Source: Rhodospirillales bacterium (GTDB taxonomy: Bacteria > Pseudomonadota > Alphaproteobacteria > JAJFIK01). Taken from it: a stretch of DNA of 64,000 bases. Below the pieces are notes generated by a model that saw only the letters and a list, made by a program, of their open reading frames with translations, ran no database searches and was not told the origin of the DNA. Location of the stretch: NCBI GenBank assembly GCA_021775005.1, contig JAJFIK010000078.1, forward strand, positions 29,622-93,621. Reading direction: 5' to 3'. The stretch's first letter is position 1, and the number at the start of each line of letters is the position of its first letter. Below are positions 26,624 through 35,692 of the stretch, in pieces. Made by a program: the position numbers and the translations under genes.

Positions 26624-27282
26624 TTGCTTGCCTTGCGGAAGACAAGCGTCAAATTGTTGGCCGGCATGGCGACCTCTTGCCCAAAGTCCAGTCCCGATTG
26701 CGCCGCCAAGGATGAGACATCACCCAAGTCGCGCACACCCCATCGCCGGTCTCGCGACTTCAGCGACGTATCGAATTCTTCGTTGGAGGGCGCGGTATGG
26801 ATACCGCCCTTTGAGAACGGACCGTAAAGAACAAGCGCACCACCTGGCGACAGCACCTGCCCTGCCCCCTCAATCAGACCAACCGCAGCTTCCCATGGGG
26901 CAATATGTATCATGTTGAGGGACAGCACCGTGTCAAACGGCCCCTCGGCCTCGCGCCACCAATGCGGCGATGTGACATCAAGGCGCAAAGGGGATTTGAG
27001 ATTTGCAAGGCCCGTTGCCGCCTGCCAGGCAGCGATAGACTTCAATGCCTCAGCAGCAAGCTCGCTAGGCTGCCAGGTGATTTGTGGCAGCGCCGTGCAC
27101 ACATGCACTGCATGCTCGCCGGTTCCGCTGGCAATTTCCAAAAGGCGCCCCTTTGGCGGCAGGACCTGTTGCAAGACCTCTAGAAGGGGGTCCCGATTGC
27201 GTGCGGCCGATGGAGAAAAGAGACGCGCATCATCAGCGCGGCCCGTTTCTTCCATAGCACGAGGCTTGTTTGAACCCGGCAT
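26620..27282 (-). CDS. DUF938 class I SAM-dependent methyltransferase
   Basis: 220 residues. The family signature is clear: LFSPSAARNRDPLLEVLQ, motif I LLEIASGTGEHAVH, then WQPSELAAEALKSI, LSLNMIHIAPWEA and GGALVLYGPFSKGG near the active site. Family members are annotated only as DUF938 methyltransferases; the substrate is unknown. I chose MPGSNK because GGGAGA precedes it. It is coupled to ccmI by an ATGA overlap, so it may be co-expressed with cytochrome c maturation without sharing its function. Confidence 0.9.
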   Translation of the reverse strand: MPGSNKPRAMEETGRADDARLFSPSAARNRDPLLEVLQQVLPPKGRLLEIASGTGEHAVHVCTALPQITWQPSELAAEALKSIAAWQAATGLANLKSPLRLDVTSPHWWREAEGPFDTVLSLNMIHIAPWEAAVGLIEGAGQVLSPGGALVLYGPFSKGGIHTAPSNEEFDTSLKSRDRRWGVRDLGDVSSLAAQSGLDFGQEVAMPANNLTLVFRKASK

Positions 27283-27388
27283 CTCAGTGCAGTCTCCCTG
27301 AAGGCACAAAACTGTTCGCAATAGCCGCTATCACGCCCTTGAGCCGCGTGACAAGTCGAGACGGCACTACACCATGAGGGGCAAACCG

Positions 27389-29548
27389 ATGAGCGCACTA
27401 AAATGGGCGGCTTATACGCTTGGTGGTGTCATTGTGACCACCGTCATGGCTTTTGTCTTTATAACCTGGACCCCCGGGGGCCCTAGCGTCGATGTGGATG
27501 AATTGCGCGCGCATGCCGCGCAATATGATGTGGAAATTATTCGAGATCGCTTTGGTGTGCCGCACATTTATGGCGTTACCGACCCTGACGTCGCGTTCGG
27601 CCTTGGCTATGCCCAGGCAGAAGATGATTGGGTGACGGTACAAGATTTGATTGCCATGGTGCGCGGCACTCTTGCCCGCCACCAGGGGGTGTCGGCCGCG
27701 CCCACTGATTATCTCGTTGATTGGTTCGGGATCTGGGACACCGTCGACGAAGGCTATGCGCTTGCTATCCCGGATGACGTGCGCGCACTTGCTATTGCCT
27801 ATGCGGACGGGCTCAATCTCTATGCTGCTGAGAACCCCAATGAAGTTTGGGGCGACATCCTGCCGGTGCGTGGCGAGGACATCATTGCAGGGTTTGTGTT
27901 TCGTACGCCCTTTTTCTATGGCATCGAGCGCACCTTGGGGCGTATCAACGATGGCTCGCTGGTTGCGGCGCTCAACGGCGAAATCGAAACGACGGCGGCA
28001 ACTTCATTTACGCCTCCACGCGGATCGAACGCTATGGCGGTCGCGCCGCAGCGATCCGCTGATGGCGCAACGCGGCTCTTGATCAATTCCCACCAGCCCT
28101 TCACCGGGCCGGTAGCGTGGTACCAAATTCGCCTGCGCTCTGAGGATGGTTGGAATGCGGCAGGCGGCACCTTTCCGGGTGCACCGCTGATGCTGCATGG
28201 CCACAATGCCACTTTGGGCTGGGCCAATACGGTCAATCGGCCCGATGTGGTGGATGTTTATCGCTTGGAACTCAACCCCGAAAACCGCCACCAGTATCGC
28301 TTTGACGGTGAGTGGCGCGATATGAACGTAAGCCAGGCGCGATTTCGCGTGCACCTGTTTGGCCCGTTCAGCTGGCCTGTGGGGCGCGAGGTTCTGCGCT
28401 CTATCCACGGGCCGGTGATGTTGTCGGAGGGCGAAGCTTTTGCACTGCGTTACGCAGGGCGCGACGAGCTTAGGCAACTGGAGCAATACTATCGCCTCAA
28501 TCGCGCGACAAACTTTGAAGAGTGGGCCGCGGCGATGCGCCTGCAAGCCCTGCCCTCCATCAACTACATTTACGGCGACGCAGAGGGGAATATTGCCTTT
28601 GTCTATAACGCGCAAATGCCCGTGCGCGCAGAAGGGTATGATTGGCAAGGGGTGTTGCCCGGAGATGACCCCAATGCCATCTGGAATGCCTATGAGCCCC
28701 TTGACGCTTTGCCCATGGTGATCAACCCGGCGTCGGGCTATGTGGCCAATGCAAACAACGACCCACGCCGCGCGAGCAATAGTGCAGATGATTTCCCAAC
28801 TGAGAGTGCCCCCGCTCGCTTCGGGCTTGAAACACGCATGACCAATCGCTCATTACGATTGCTGGCGCTGCTTGATGCCGATCTTTCCATCACTGATGAA
28901 GAATTTCTGGCCTATAAGTTCGACAACGGCTACACGCGCGACTCCCTCGTGGGGCGAACCATTGCCGCCGCTCTCGCCCTTGATCCGGAAGGTGACGCCT
29001 TGATCACAGAAGCGCAAGCCGTGCTCGCCCGCTGGAACTACACCTCCAACATTGAAAACCGGTCCACCGCACTGGCGCTGATGACAACTCTGCCAGCGGT
29101 TTTTGCGGGCATTAGTGAAACCACTGAGCCTGGCGTGCGCGAAAGCCTGATCAGCGCCGCCACGGCTTTGCAACGAGCCCATGGTCGCCTCGACCCCACT
29201 TGGGGTGAGGTCAATCGCCTTATACGAGGTGACGTAAACCTGCCGCTTGCAGGTGGACCGGATGCGTTGCGTGCGATTTATTCAAATAATGAGCTGAATG
29301 AAGACGGGCAACTCACTGCCTTTGCCGGCGACACTCTCATTGCAATTGCGGAGTGGCAGGCAGACGGCACACTTAGATCGCGCATGGTGCATCAGTTCGG
29401 ATCGGCCACTCAAGACGAAACCTCGCCGCATTATGCTGACCAAGCGACCTTGTTTGCGGCAGAGGAGCTGTATGAATTTCCATTGGATGAAGCCGCGGTC
29501 AGAGCCGAGGCAACGAGAATTTACCGCCCCGGACAAGGTGCTGAATAA
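27389..29548 (+). CDS. Penicillin/acyl-homoserine-lactone acylase family Ntn hydrolase
   Basis: 719 residues. After an N-terminal anchor (KWAAYTLGGVIVTTVMAFVFI) comes the alpha-chain start VEIIRDRFGVPHIYG and GYAQAEDDW. The autocatalytic cleavage site is PRGSNAMAVAP, making Ser213 the N-terminal nucleophile of the beta chain. Further family marks are LINSHQPF, GAPLMLHGHNATLGWANT and GYVANANNDP. The protein should be exported and processed into two subunits. The split resembles AHL acylases of the PvdQ/QuiP type and penicillin acylases; the substrate cannot be chosen from sequence. AGGGG supports the ATG at 27389 over 27374. Confidence 0.92.
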   Translation: MSALKWAAYTLGGVIVTTVMAFVFITWTPGGPSVDVDELRAHAAQYDVEIIRDRFGVPHIYGVTDPDVAFGLGYAQAEDDWVTVQDLIAMVRGTLARHQGVSAAPTDYLVDWFGIWDTVDEGYALAIPDDVRALAIAYADGLNLYAAENPNEVWGDILPVRGEDIIAGFVFRTPFFYGIERTLGRINDGSLVAALNGEIETTAATSFTPPRGSNAMAVAPQRSADGATRLLINSHQPFTGPVAWYQIRLRSEDGWNAAGGTFPGAPLMLHGHNATLGWANTVNRPDVVDVYRLELNPENRHQYRFDGEWRDMNVSQARFRVHLFGPFSWPVGREVLRSIHGPVMLSEGEAFALRYAGRDELRQLEQYYRLNRATNFEEWAAAMRLQALPSINYIYGDAEGNIAFVYNAQMPVRAEGYDWQGVLPGDDPNAIWNAYEPLDALPMVINPASGYVANANNDPRRASNSADDFPTESAPARFGLETRMTNRSLRLLALLDADLSITDEEFLAYKFDNGYTRDSLVGRTIAAALALDPEGDALITEAQAVLARWNYTSNIENRSTALALMTTLPAVFAGISETTEPGVRESLISAATALQRAHGRLDPTWGEVNRLIRGDVNLPLAGGPDALRAIYSNNELNEDGQLTAFAGDTLIAIAEWQADGTLRSRMVHQFGSATQDETSPHYADQATLFAAEELYEFPLDEAAVRAEATRIYRPGQGAE

Positions 29549-29557
29549 CGCCTGCCC

Positions 29558-30988
29558 TTAGAAGTTTGCCGCCTGATCACTACGCCGGACTTGAGCAGCT
29601 TTGCGGCGCAAGATGTGTGCTTCGCCTTCGCTCACAAGTATGGCTGTCAGCTCAACGGACATGTCCAGATAGGCCCGCGCATTGTGTATAACGTCACCGG
29701 ATTCAATACTGCGCATTTCAGATAGCAACCCCTCGCGATAGGCGTTCAACCCTTCGAGGATTTGGTCATAGGCTTCGGCATGATGATTGCCGACATCGGC
29801 AATACCAGACGCAGGCCGCGAATCGCGCATGAAGATGCCAAGCTGGCGGGCACGCTCCATGGTTTTTTCATTGGGCTTGCGCGTCAGATCAGGGCGCTTT
29901 GTGGTGCGCGCGGCATATGACCCGGCCGCCTGAAATGGCATGGCATGCCGAATTTGCTTTGGAATGCGCTCAAAGATCATCTGAAGTGTCTCGCCGACAC
30001 TTTCCCGCGCCGTATTCAGGCGATCATTCACTATCGCGTCGCGAAGAGATTCCATTTCACCGCTGAGACCGTGTATCAATCGCCCAACATCACTCAGATT
30101 GCTGACGGTGGTTTCAGGATCAAACGATTGTGGATCAAGCGCCGTCAACGTCGCCACTTTTGCTTCCAATTCACTAAACAACAGCTCGACAACAATGGCG
30201 AACTTCGCACCTATTTCGAGAAGGTCTTCGCCGCGATCAGCAACGGCCGCCCGTGTCTGCAAAATTTCCCACGGGCGCTCCAATCTACGCATGGCCACAA
30301 CGAATAAGTAGGGCAATGATTGTAAAGAAGACTCCGGCACAGCCCCCACAGCTTTTCTGAGGAAGTGCGCAAGTTCTTTGCTAACACGCGGTACAGGCTT
30401 GTGCATCACCTTGCGAACTTTGTTAATGACGGGCGCGATTTGCAACACATGCGCCATATCAACGGCGTCAGCAAGAATGTCTTCACTCCCCAATTGCGCC
30501 ACCAATTCAGCCCGTTTGGCAGACCCGTCGTCCGCGCCTTCTAACGCGCGCGCAATTGCACTGGCACCGGCGGTTTGCAATTCCGTTGCAACGCTGCCGA
30601 TTTTTTCTTGGTCGCTCTGAAGAATGGCGTTGGTGAGATTTTCGCATTGTTCGCGATGAAGCGCGGGCATGAGATCCCCGGCGAGCCAATCCCAAATCGG
30701 CATCAACGACTCCCGCGCAATCAAGCCCGGCTGTTTGGCACCATTGCGAACTGGAATCAGAAGGTCTTCGAAGGGATCGCAAAATAGGCGCATGGGTGTG
30801 GGGGTGCGGCGGACCTGATCCTCAGCGCACACCGCATGGGGCCTGAGCCCATCCAGTAACACGTCGTGCGGCAAACCGGCCCCGCCGGCAACGCGATCAA
30901 GCTCCACGGCTGTCAGCAATTGCCGCGCCATGCTTTCTGGAAGCTGTTCCAAGAAAGCCTTTAATTTCAGAACTTTATCTTCATCCAT
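29558..30988 (-). CDS. Conserved protein of unknown function
   Basis: 476 residues, almost entirely predicted helical and soluble, with no signal or membrane segment. Notable stretches are LKLKAFLEQLPESMARQLLTAVE near the start, LRPHAVCAEDQVRRTPTPMRLFCDPFEDLL, and a long helical part rich in Glu and Arg (RLIHGLSGEMESLRDAIVNDRL). I recall similar uncharacterised alphaproteobacterial proteins but no function. It is convergent with the acylase gene (nine bases between stops). The upstream region contains the perfect palindrome GATTGGCCAATC (31120-31131). An in-frame GTG two codons upstream is an alternative start. Confidence 0.75.
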   Translation of the reverse strand: MDEDKVLKLKAFLEQLPESMARQLLTAVELDRVAGGAGLPHDVLLDGLRPHAVCAEDQVRRTPTPMRLFCDPFEDLLIPVRNGAKQPGLIARESLMPIWDWLAGDLMPALHREQCENLTNAILQSDQEKIGSVATELQTAGASAIARALEGADDGSAKRAELVAQLGSEDILADAVDMAHVLQIAPVINKVRKVMHKPVPRVSKELAHFLRKAVGAVPESSLQSLPYLFVVAMRRLERPWEILQTRAAVADRGEDLLEIGAKFAIVVELLFSELEAKVATLTALDPQSFDPETTVSNLSDVGRLIHGLSGEMESLRDAIVNDRLNTARESVGETLQMIFERIPKQIRHAMPFQAAGSYAARTTKRPDLTRKPNEKTMERARQLGIFMRDSRPASGIADVGNHHAEAYDQILEGLNAYREGLLSEMRSIESGDVIHNARAYLDMSVELTAILVSEGEAHILRRKAAQVRRSDQAANF

Positions 30989-31157
30989 TGCCACGAACTT
31001 TCACACTTACCGCCGCAGATTCTAGGGCGATTCAGCTTACCTTGCCACACCAGCCCTTAAGACCTGGTTTATTAATCATTTACAAGATGAGCGGGCTGAA
31101 TTTGCCTTATCCCCCCTGCGATTGGCCAATCTGAGCCCGGCGCGCAGCGGAAGGGGC

Positions 31158-32534
31158 TTAAACTGCTGAGGGCAGAGTGACGGTGACAATGAGCCCACCG
31201 CTTTGTGATTCGCCTAGCTTAACGCTTCCGCCATAGGCCGACACAATGTCGGACACAATGGACAGACCAAGGCCAGAGCCCGGCATGGTTTCATCTAGTC
31301 GTTGACCGCGCTCAAGCGCCCGCTTGCGTTCCTCAGGAGCCAGTCCCGGGCCGTCATCTTCGACAGAAAATACAATGTCGCCGCCTTGCCGCCGGGCCGT
31401 TAGCGTAACATCGCTGGCGGCCCATTTGAAGGCGTTCTCAAGCAAATTACCCGCGACTTCCTCAAGATCCTGCTGCTCCCCCCGCAACGTTAGATGCGGC
31501 TCCAGCACTTTGTGAATGGTGATGTTCTTATCTGCATGAATTTTTTGCAGGGCGCGCACCAGGCGATCAAAGGCCGGCTCCAGCGCCGTGCGCGCGCCAA
31601 TGACTTGCGAGCTCGCAGCCACCCGCGCCCGCGCGAGATAGCGATCAACCTGCGCCCGCATCAAGCCCACTTGTTCGCGAGCAGTTTGGCCCAGCGGCGT
31701 CGCGTCGTTATGGGCCTCATTCACAAGAACACTAAGGGGGGTCTTAAGGGCGTGGGCCAGATTACCCACTTGGGTGCGGGCGCGCTCCACAACTTTTTGA
31801 TTTTCGTCAATCAATAGATTGAGTTCTGCCGCTAGAGGTTCGATTTCCAAAGGCAGTTCTTCACCTTTGAGCCGATTTAATTCACCGGAGCGAATGCGCA
31901 CCAAAGACTTCTCGATCTGGCTCAAGGGCGACAGCCCGAACCCAACCATAATCAGCGTTACCGCACCAATGGACGCAATGGCAACAGCCGCGCCAATTAT
32001 CAGAGCGCGAATAATCGCGGTTTGAGTAACTTGAAGCGGCGTGATGTCGCGCGCCACGGTAAGCAGGAATTGTTGTTCGGGATTGGGGGTAACTTCGCCA
32101 TCGGCAAGAATGCCCGCCGTCATGCGTTGCACCATCACAAGCAAGGGCTCGCCAGTTGGTCCCACCGTCTCCAGGTCCCATCGATCCTGTGTGTGGTCGA
32201 TGAAATTGATATTGAGGCGGGACTGCTGCAATGACGTGGAGGTCGCCACGGGCTCCAGGGCATCGCCATCGTCCACGCGAAATACTTGATAATACCAGCC
32301 TGAAAAGACCCGTTCGAATTGGGTATCCCCTGGCAGTTTGGGATCAAATGTGCCCTCGCTGGTCAATTGCGCCCAGGCAGAAAGTTGCAGCACCTCTTCT
32401 TCCAAAGAATTGAGGAACTCTTGGCGTTGAAGAGAGATTGTGAATTGGGCAGCAAGGAAGACGCCCACAAGAAGAAAAATCACAGACGGAATCAGCGTGG
32501 CAAAGATGAGCCGCGCGCGAATGGACCGCCACAT
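31158..32534 (-). CDS. Sensor histidine kinase, FeuQ/PhoQ-like
   Basis: 458 residues. Helix 1 (ARLIFATLIPSVIFLLVGVFLAAQF) and helix 2 (ALIIGAAVAIASIGAVTLIMVGFG) bound a periplasmic sensor of about 130 residues. HAMP follows, then His261 in NLAHALKTPLSVLVNEA, the sequence type of PhoQ and FeuQ, and ATPase boxes LLENAFKWA, DDGPGLAP and GSGLGLSI. It starts four bases after the regulator stop, so MWRSIRAR is the natural start with AAGG upstream. FeuPQ is an essential or envelope-related system in rhizobia; this assignment rests on the kinase motif and on the PepSY partner. Confidence 0.9.
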   Translation of the reverse strand: MWRSIRARLIFATLIPSVIFLLVGVFLAAQFTISLQRQEFLNSLEEEVLQLSAWAQLTSEGTFDPKLPGDTQFERVFSGWYYQVFRVDDGDALEPVATSTSLQQSRLNINFIDHTQDRWDLETVGPTGEPLLVMVQRMTAGILADGEVTPNPEQQFLLTVARDITPLQVTQTAIIRALIIGAAVAIASIGAVTLIMVGFGLSPLSQIEKSLVRIRSGELNRLKGEELPLEIEPLAAELNLLIDENQKVVERARTQVGNLAHALKTPLSVLVNEAHNDATPLGQTAREQVGLMRAQVDRYLARARVAASSQVIGARTALEPAFDRLVRALQKIHADKNITIHKVLEPHLTLRGEQQDLEEVAGNLLENAFKWAASDVTLTARRQGGDIVFSVEDDGPGLAPEERKRALERGQRLDETMPGSGLGLSIVSDIVSAYGGSVKLGESQSGGLIVTVTLPSAV

Positions 32535-32538
32535 GCCC

Positions 32539-33234
32539 TTAAGCCTTTGCGTCAGCCCGCTCTTTATTTGCTTCTTCTGGGTCGTCGAGTGAATAGCCAA
32601 GGCCCCTGACTGTACGGATCAAATCTACGTTAATCTTTTTCCGCAGACGTCCAACAAACACTTCAATTGTATTTGAGTCGCGGTCAAAATCCTGCTCATA
32701 GAGGTGCTCCACAAGCTCTGTGCGCGAAACGACGCGACCTTTGTGATGCAGCAAGTATGAAAGCAAACGATATTCAAGCGATGTCAGCTTGATGGGGTTG
32801 CCATCAACAGTGACGCGCGCGCCCTTGGTATCAAGGCGCAACGGACCGCAGACCAACTCAGCAGTGGTATGCCCTGCCGCGCGGCGCACCAGCGCCCGAA
32901 TGCGTGCAAGTACTTCTTCGATTTGAAACGGCTTGGCAACATAATCATCCGCGCCTGAATCAATGCCGAGAACTTTTTCGCTCCAACTCCCGCGCGCGGT
33001 AAGAATAAGCACCGGTGTAGCGACGCCTTGTTCGCGCCAGGACTTCAGAATGGAAATACCATCTTTGCCGGGCAGGCCAAGATCAAGAACCACCGCATCA
33101 TAGGTGCCGGTTTCGCCAAGGTACTCGCCTTCTTCACCGTCTTTCGTTGTATCGACGGCGTAGTTCGCTTCCTTAAAGGCGTCCACAAGCTGCCGATTGA
33201 TATCGGGCTCGTCTTCGATAATGAGTACTTTCAT
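32539..33234 (-). CDS. OmpR-family response regulator, FeuP/PhoP-like
   Basis: 231 residues. Receiver: acidic IIEDEPD, phospho-acceptor Asp51 (VVLDLGLPG), Thr (ILTARG) and Lys (YVAKPFQIEE). Effector: winged helix with KLTSLEYRLLSYLLHHKG, FDRDSNTIEVFVGRLRKKI and RTVRGLGYSLDDPE. PhoP/FeuP proteins keep this exact arrangement. It lies between the PepSY gene (18 bases upstream) and its kinase, forming a three-gene unit. Confidence 0.93.
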   Translation of the reverse strand: MKVLIIEDEPDINRQLVDAFKEANYAVDTTKDGEEGEYLGETGTYDAVVLDLGLPGKDGISILKSWREQGVATPVLILTARGSWSEKVLGIDSGADDYVAKPFQIEEVLARIRALVRRAAGHTTAELVCGPLRLDTKGARVTVDGNPIKLTSLEYRLLSYLLHHKGRVVSRTELVEHLYEQDFDRDSNTIEVFVGRLRKKINVDLIRTVRGLGYSLDDPEEANKERADAKA

Positions 33235-33252
33235 TGTCGCCTCCTGAATTAC

Positions 33253-33576
33253 TCAGCAACCGCCGGAGATGATGCGCCCCGACCCGGCATCCGCGCGTAC
33301 CGAAATAATCTGATTCCGACTCGTCTCCCAGCGGATGATATACTGATTGGAGCCCCTGTCATGGCGTGCATTTACAACGCGCCCCCCACAACGCGATTGC
33401 AGACGCCCAATCACAGTTTCGAGAGGAACTCGTTGCTCATTTAATTCTTGCGTCCGGCGATTGTCATAATTCTGCGCCGACTCCCAGCCTTCAAGAGCTG
33501 ACGCGGGCACAACAGACAAGCTTGCCAGAACGCAGGCAATAGCAAGAGCCTTTAAGGGGTACAGGATCGTTTTCAT
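33253..33576 (-). CDS. Small secreted PepSY-like protein
   Basis: 107 residues with a signal peptide (MKTILYPLKALAIACVLAS, probable cleavage after ASA). The mature part has VPLETVIGRLQSRCGGRVVNAR and YIIRWETSRNQIISVRADAGSGRII, the strand pattern of PepSY domains. Small PepSY proteins encoded with PhoPQ/FeuPQ-type systems are common in alphaproteobacteria and restrain or tune the sensor in rhizobia (compare FeuN). A similar regulatory role here is inference. Two Cys residues (RCGG and the terminal GGC) could pair. Confidence 0.8.
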   Translation of the reverse strand: MKTILYPLKALAIACVLASLSVVPASALEGWESAQNYDNRRTQELNEQRVPLETVIGRLQSRCGGRVVNARHDRGSNQYIIRWETSRNQIISVRADAGSGRIISGGC

Positions 33577-33722
33577 AGGCGCTGTTTTAGGCCCTCAGGG
33601 CTGAATGGAGAATGAACACCCTCGCCACGGTCCGTTCAGACGCAAAAGTGCATCCTCCTAATTGTGCGGCACCGGGTGGATTAACCAGCCCCGCCTAGCT
33701 GTCCGGGACCGCCACATGGGCC

Positions 33723-33769
33723 GGGATGCGTAGCTTCCCGGCCCAACTTTTATTGGCCCCACGCATCCC
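33723..33769. repeat. Inverted repeat behind the first SDR gene
   Basis: GGGATGCGT (33723-33731) is inverted as ACGCATCCC (33761-33769), a 9-bp stem whose arm overlaps the SDR stop codon. Self-complementary GGCC pairs lie inside. A T-run after the stem on the minus strand is missing, so it may be a hairpin protecting the mRNA end or a bidirectional terminator of unusual form. Confidence 0.5.
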
Positions 33770-34563
33770 TAACGCGATGTCAGCCCCCCATCCAGCACAA
33801 GCTCTGAGCCGGTCATAAAAGACGCTTCGTCCGAGGCCAGGAAAACTGCGCCTGCGGCTATTTCTTCCACTTTTCCCAATCGCCCGATGGGATGCATCAT
33901 CCCCATCAAGGCTTTGGCTTCCGCGTCATTCTTTGCCAGACCATTTTCGGCCAGTTGTGCCAGAATGGGTTCAATAATTGCGGTTTCGGTAAACCCCGGG
34001 TGGATCGAATTCACGCGGATCTTGTCGCCATGCTGGGCGTATTCTAACGCCGCTGACTTGGTCAGCAGGCGCACCGCGCCTTTTGTTGCGCAATAGGCAT
34101 GGGCCATGGCAAGGCCGACAATCCCGGCAACAGACGAAATATTGATAATCGAACCGCCGCCCGGCCATTTGTCTGATCGCTCTCGGATCGCAGGACCGCC
34201 GTGCTTCAGTCCCAGAAATACACCATCCAGATTGATGCCTGTGGTGCGGTGCCAATCTGTAAGCGTTGTTTCTTCCAGACGGCCGCCCTCGCCGATGCCA
34301 GCGTTGTTGACAAGGATGTCGAGCCCGCCAAAGTGCCCTTTCACTGCGGCGATAGCTGCAACCCAGTCGTCTTCATCGGTGACGTCCAGTTTCTGAAAAG
34401 CCGCCTTGTTGCCGAGGTCACGCGCAGTCAATGCGCCCTTGTCCACCTGCACATCGGTGAGCAATACCTCAGCGCCTTCGTCAATAAAGGCTTTGGCAAT
34501 GGCCGCGCCGATCCCTTGCGCCGCGCCAGAAACAAGTGCCACTTTGCCGTCGAGCAATCCCAT
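33769..34563 (-). CDS. Short-chain dehydrogenase/reductase (SDR)
   Basis: 264 residues, classical SDR. Cofactor site SGAAQGIGAAIAKAF, then LTDVQVD with an Asp after strand 2 suggesting NAD(H), NNAGIGEGG, catalytic Ser in NISSVAGIVG and Tyr/Lys in YCATKGAV, with the family PG motif in HPGFTET. The C-terminus ends FMTGSELVLDGGLTSR. It is close in sequence to the next upstream gene. Substrates of this group include hydroxysteroids, cyclic alcohols and 3-oxoacyl esters; none can be assigned. AGGAAGG precedes the ATG. Confidence 0.9.
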   Translation of the reverse strand: MGLLDGKVALVSGAAQGIGAAIAKAFIDEGAEVLLTDVQVDKGALTARDLGNKAAFQKLDVTDEDDWVAAIAAVKGHFGGLDILVNNAGIGEGGRLEETTLTDWHRTTGINLDGVFLGLKHGGPAIRERSDKWPGGGSIINISSVAGIVGLAMAHAYCATKGAVRLLTKSAALEYAQHGDKIRVNSIHPGFTETAIIEPILAQLAENGLAKNDAEAKALMGMMHPIGRLGKVEEIAAGAVFLASDEASFMTGSELVLDGGLTSR

Positions 34564-34575
34564 GGTTGCGCCTTC

Positions 34576-35379
34576 CTATTGTGCTGTGTATCCGCCGTCG
34601 ACGACGAGCTCCGAACCGGTCATGTAGCTTGATGCGGACGAAGCCAGGAAGACAATCGCGCTGGCGATTTCCGATGGCTGGCCGAAGCGCCCGATCGGAT
34701 GCGCCATCGTCAGCGCCTGACGGGTCTCATTGTCGCCGCCCACCGCTCCGGTCGCTGCCATTTCATGGACCACTGCCTCGCCCATATCGGTTTCGATCAC
34801 CGCGGGGTGGATGGAGTTGGCGCGCACTTTCATGCCGAGTTGAGCGGCTTCAAGCGCTGTGGTTTTGGTGAACAGACGCACCGCGCCTTTGGTCGATGTG
34901 TAGGCGCTGGCGAGGGGAAAACCGATCAGGCCCGCGATCGATGAAATATTGATGATGGAGGCACCGCCCGCGAGCTCAGTCCCGCAACGGGTGAGGACCG
35001 GCAGCGCGGTCTTGGTGCCGAGAAAAACACCCTCGACATTCACCGCATGGATACGGCGCCAATCGTCCAGGGTTGTGTCGGCAATGGACTTGAGGAAAAA
35101 GATGCCGGCATTGTTCACGAGCACATCAAGCCCGCCGAACTTGTCTTCGGCTTCACTCACAGCAGCGGCCCAGTCATTTTCGCTGGTCACATCGTGATGC
35201 AGGTAGTGCACCTCACCACCGCTCGCGCGAATTTTCGCAGCGGTTGCCTCGCCAGCGTCGTCAAGAATGTCAGTTATGAGGATGCGCGCGCCTTCGGCCG
35301 CCAATCGTTCCGCAGCTGCCCCGCCAATACCGCGTGCTGCACCAGTGATAAGAACTCGTCTGCCGGAAACATCAAACAC
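34576..35379 (-). CDS. Second short-chain dehydrogenase/reductase
   Basis: 267 residues, a tandem paralogue of the downstream SDR (12 bases apart). Motifs are TGAARGIGGAAAERL, ITDILDDAGE with an Asp favouring NAD(H), NNAGIFFLKS, Ser in NISSIAGLIG, YTSTKGAV and HPAVIETD, where the paralogue has HPGFTET. The start is GTG with GGAGGG five or six bases upstream. The pair may oxidise successive substrates of one pathway or different enantiomers of one substrate; this is inference from tandem placement only. Confidence 0.9.
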   Translation of the reverse strand: MFDVSGRRVLITGAARGIGGAAAERLAAEGARILITDILDDAGEATAAKIRASGGEVHYLHHDVTSENDWAAAVSEAEDKFGGLDVLVNNAGIFFLKSIADTTLDDWRRIHAVNVEGVFLGTKTALPVLTRCGTELAGGASIINISSIAGLIGFPLASAYTSTKGAVRLFTKTTALEAAQLGMKVRANSIHPAVIETDMGEAVVHEMAATGAVGGDNETRQALTMAHPIGRFGQPSEIASAIVFLASSASSYMTGSELVVDGGYTAQ

Positions 35380-35452
35380 AAATACCCTCCCTCGCCTAAA
35401 TCAGGCGGGAGAGTGGCGGGTTGGGGCAGCTGTGGTCAAGCGATGTTGGGGA

Positions 35453-35602
35453 TTAAGTGGGGAGATCGAGAAGGGGAAGCGCCAGCGCTTGGGTGGCGGC
35501 GAGGACGAACAGTGTGAGAAACGAGGCCCAGGCGAGCAGACGCAAGGCACGATCGCGGCGGCGTTCACGCTTTTCCCGGTCAAATATATTTCGAACGGCC
35601 AT
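35453..35602 (-). CDS. Small single-span membrane protein, 49 residues
   Basis: A short gene with good features. GAGG lies nine bases before the ATG. The N-terminus is strongly basic and cytoplasmic (MAVRNIFDREKRERRRDRAL), one membrane helix follows (LLAWASFLTLFVLAATQALA), then a short end LPLLDLPT and a TAA. The positive-inside pattern is ideal. It is too short for many gene finders. Function unknown; it may be expressed with the SDR genes, which start 74 bases downstream on the same strand. Confidence 0.55.
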   Translation of the reverse strand: MAVRNIFDREKRERRRDRALRLLAWASFLTLFVLAATQALALPLLDLPT

Positions 35603-35692
35603 AGCTCAAACCTCGGATAAATTCGATCCCAAGATAGGCAATGCAGGCTAAGGGAGGCTGAATTCATTCAATGGGATTTTAGCGATCCGAAA

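Noticed and set aside
35401..35667. An 88-residue minus-strand frame overlapping the 49-residue gene
   Set aside because: The overlapping 49-residue frame has a ribosome binding site and a membrane helix with basic N-terminus, the longer frame has neither.
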